Virus record (IMG/VR): IMGVR_UViG_3300030107_002180
Location: 1 to 23,062 of that record
Length of the DNA stretch: 23,062 bases
Reading direction: 5' to 3' (one strand)
DNA from: a virus
Of the stretch, positions 21,119 through 23,062 are shown piece after piece. The translations under genes were made by a program, and so were the position numbers. The notes under the pieces were generated by a model. The model did no database searches and was not told the origin of the DNA. It saw only the letters and a list, made by a program, of their open reading frames with translations. The stretch's first letter is position 1. Every line of letters starts with the position of its first letter.

Positions 21119-22029
21119 TGCCTAAGAGTGTAAATGAATTGGTAGACTATTACCTTAAAAGCCCACAGTTTTTGGCTTTAAGAAGTAGGACACAGAAAGA
21201 TTACGAATACTGTATAGGCAGGGCAGTTGACACTACCATTACTCCTGCTAGGAAACTTGGAGCAACCAAACTAGATAAGCTAAGTGTATCGGATTGTAAG
21301 ATTGCGTATCAACAATGGGTTAAGAGAGGAGTAAGAACGGCTAACATCACAACTACTGTTATGTCAGTTCTCTTTAACATGGCAGAAGAGCTAGAGTTGA
21401 TTGTTCGTAACCCAATGCGAAGTGTAACAAAGATGAAAGAGAAACCAAGACGAGTTATGTGGACAGTAGACCAAGTGAGACTTTTTACTGATACTGCTTT
21501 TTCAAAGTATGAGTGGAGAAGTATAGGATTGATTGTGTACATGGCATATTCTTTTGCTCAGAGGATTGGGGATATACGTTCCCTTAAATGGGAGAACATA
21601 AATTTTGAGGAACGTAGGCTAGACCTTGAGCAATCTAAAAAGAGAGCAGAAGTACATATACCTATACTTATACATATGTACAGAATGTTGGAGAAACAGT
21701 ATAAAGACTTTGGCTTTCAAGAGTATGTAGCACCACACCCCTATCCTAGAAGTGGAGCTTACAGGATATACACAGATACAGACATTAGTAGAATGGTAAA
21801 CAAGATAAAAGAAGAAGCAGGATTACCTAAAGAGTTAACTGCTATGGATATGAGAAGAACGGCTATAACTGAAATGGTTGAAGCAGGAGTAGACACTACT
21901 CAGATTATGGCAGTATCAGGACACAATAGTCCTAACTCAATGCGACCTTATATTCGCCACACTTACAAGTCGGCGGCAAATGCTTTATCAAGGAGAGAGG
22001 AGAGTAAAAATGGTACACAAACCATCTAA
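21067..22029 (+). CDS. int: Tyrosine recombinase (phage integrase)
   Basis: 320 residues. An N-terminal SAM-like core-binding domain (about 20-120: VNELVDYYLKSPQFLALRSR) precedes the catalytic domain. Catalytic residues visible are R166 (YSFAQRIGDIRSL), the beta-hairpin Lys (K191/K192), R263 (AMDMRRTAITEM), H286 (AVSGHNSPNSM) and Tyr295 (RPYIRHT). In the usual HxxR box the His position is Met260. The enzyme would catalyse site-specific recombination between phage attP and a host att site; no partner excisionase was recognised. The start is TTG 21067, chosen because GGAG at 21056-21059 sits 7 bases upstream; the later ATGs lack ribosome sites. Confidence 0.92.
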   Translation: MFDIIHTMEKKDTGSQVMPKSVNELVDYYLKSPQFLALRSRTQKDYEYCIGRAVDTTITPARKLGATKLDKLSVSDCKIAYQQWVKRGVRTANITTTVMSVLFNMAEELELIVRNPMRSVTKMKEKPRRVMWTVDQVRLFTDTAFSKYEWRSIGLIVYMAYSFAQRIGDIRSLKWENINFEERRLDLEQSKKRAEVHIPILIHMYRMLEKQYKDFGFQEYVAPHPYPRSGAYRIYTDTDISRMVNKIKEEAGLPKELTAMDMRRTAITEMVEAGVDTTQIMAVSGHNSPNSMRPYIRHTYKSAANALSRREESKNGTQTI

Positions 22030-22804
22030 GGAGTTCTTAGAGGGACTAGGACTCAAAGAAGGAGAGACAATTACTATAGATTGTCCTGTCTGTAATGGAG
22101 TTAAGAAGTTCTCAGCTTCTAATAAAGAGGGTCTAATACTATATAACTGTTACCGAAATAGTTGTGACGTTAAAGGAGCATCAATGACTCCCCTGCTTGT
22201 AGAAACTATAAAGAACAAGATACAGGGGTTAGAAGAGGTTGAAAAAGACCGAAAATTTGAGATGCCTGAGTATATAACAGATGGTAACAATTCATATATC
22301 CAAAGGTTCAGGAGAAGATGGGATTTGAGGGTAGAGTTATTATATGATTGTAAAAGTAATAGAGCAGTATTTCCTATCTATCAAAACGGAAGGATTGTAG
22401 ATGCGATAGGGAGAGCCTTGTATAATGCCCAACCCAAATGGTATAAGTATGGTGGCAAGGCTAAGTATTACTCCTACTGCATTAATCCTAATGAAAGCAT
22501 AGCAGTAGTCGTGGAAGATGTTATATCAGCTACTGTAGTGGGAGAAACACTAGCAGGAATAACAGGAGTGGCATTGTTAGGAACTAACTTATTGAGGGAG
22601 CACAAGGAGTATTTGGACACTTTTGATACAGTTGTTGTGGCTCTTGACCCTGATGCACTAGGTAAGACTATTGAATATACTAAAGAGTTAAAGAGTTACT
22701 GTGAACCCTCTGAGGTGATTGCATTACATATTGAGGACGACTTAAAGTATAGACGAGAAAATGATTTTAAGAAGCTGAGGGAAATAACAGATGGAACAAT
22801 TTGA
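22010..22804 (+). CDS. T7-type DNA primase: zinc finger plus TOPRIM domain
   Basis: 264 residues from ATG 22010, with GGAGAGAGGAGAG directly upstream; an ATG at 21980 lies within the integrase end and ahead of that site. A Cys4 zinc finger (C25, C28, C47, C52; DCPVCNG and YNCYRNSC) is followed by a linker and the TOPRIM fold. TOPRIM residues are E169 in VVVEDVISA and D213/D215 in VVALDPDALGKT. It makes RNA primers for the lagging strand. No helicase domain is fused, so a separate helicase probably follows to the right. The gene overlaps the integrase by 20 bases. Confidence 0.9.
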   Translation: MVHKPSKEFLEGLGLKEGETITIDCPVCNGVKKFSASNKEGLILYNCYRNSCDVKGASMTPLLVETIKNKIQGLEEVEKDRKFEMPEYITDGNNSYIQRFRRRWDLRVELLYDCKSNRAVFPIYQNGRIVDAIGRALYNAQPKWYKYGGKAKYYSYCINPNESIAVVVEDVISATVVGETLAGITGVALLGTNLLREHKEYLDTFDTVVVALDPDALGKTIEYTKELKSYCEPSEVIALHIEDDLKYRRENDFKKLREITDGTI

Positions 22805-23062
22805 ATTATTTGAACTTGAAGACTACCCTTCTTCTGAAAGCGAGGACAAGAGAGTTTGTAGCAAGTGTGATAAGTCTCTTCCTCTAAGTAGCTTTTCCCC
22901 TAACTCAGGGGGTAACTTTCTTAGACCTGAATGTAAAGAATGTAATCGTGCTTTTCGCAAGGTTAGAGAAAGGTTGAAGATGGAACATGGGATGCCTGAA
23001 GAAGGCTATCAATGTCCTGTTTGTGAGAAAACTGAAGATGACGTTGCAGGGAAAGGGGGTAG
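22791..23062 (+). CDS. Endonuclease VII-like HNH protein (partial at right edge)
   Basis: Runs from ATG 22791 to the window edge (90 codons visible), overlapping the primase end by 14 bases. An N-terminal double zinc finger (C23-C26, C48-C51; RVCSKCDKSL, LRPECKECNRAF) is followed by a basic helix and YQCPVCEKTEDDVAGKGG, the start of the recombination endonuclease VII/HNH core. Such proteins resolve branched DNA before packaging or act as nicking enzymes. The catalytic His motif lies beyond the edge, so activity cannot be judged. Confidence 0.75.
   Translation, partial: MEQFELFELEDYPSSESEDKRVCSKCDKSLPLSSFSPNSGGNFLRPECKECNRAFRKVRERLKMEHGMPEEGYQCPVCEKTEDDVAGKGG

Overview
The window is a contiguous piece of an AT-rich double-stranded DNA bacteriophage genome with a dense, almost gap-free layout. 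The sequence shows a large terminase, a P22-type portal, a small terminase, holin-like and endolysin genes, a tyrosine integrase, a T7-type primase and many genes under 100 codons. By inference it is a marine, probably alphaproteobacterial (SAR11/SAR116/roseobacter-type), short-tailed phage with temperate potential. That rests on the low GC, the codon style and my recollection of similar small proteins in Mediterranean metagenomic phages and pelagiphages. No host marker or tRNA is present, so the lineage is not proven.

The genome is divergently organised around an 800-base non-coding control region (about 11441-12255). Everything to its left (1-11440) reads leftward as one late operon. It starts at a near-consensus sigma-70 promoter (-35 at 11598-11603, -10 at 11575-11580). 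The order is unusual in placing lysis before packaging: small proteins, a holin-like membrane protein, a small HNH protein, a 3-TM holin, an M15-type endolysin and several small basic proteins come first. TerS, a small HTH-like protein, TerL and the portal follow. Last is a very large virion protein (at least 1199 residues, cut by the window edge) with a polyvalent-protein-type region and a GH19 muramidase/chitinase-like domain. Neighbouring genes are commonly coupled by 4-, 5- or 8-base overlaps.

Everything to the right (12256-23062) reads rightward and looks early. It begins behind a promoter at 12182-12211 and an AAGGAG ribosome binding site. It carries an ArdC-type antirestriction protein, a GP88-family Cys-rich protein, a HAD-type deoxyribonucleotidase and a C5 cytosine methyltransferase. 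Then comes a long run of about twenty mini-genes (25-128 codons), several encoding tiny single-TM proteins. A SleB-like cell wall hydrolase, a tyrosine integrase, a zinc-finger/TOPRIM primase and the start of an endonuclease VII-like HNH protein close the window. Replication genes (helicase, polymerase) presumably continue to the right, and capsid and tail genes to the left.

The parts most worth a second look are: (i) the control region, with repeated AGTTATAACT palindromes just downstream of the leftward promoter, five copies of a TACAGG motif, a perfect tandem decamer and a GC-rich island; (ii) a 44-bp perfect direct repeat, each copy holding a hairpin, on both sides of the ardC gene; (iii) the giant GH19 fusion protein; and (iv) the TTG-started terL overlapping its upstream gene by 119 bases.
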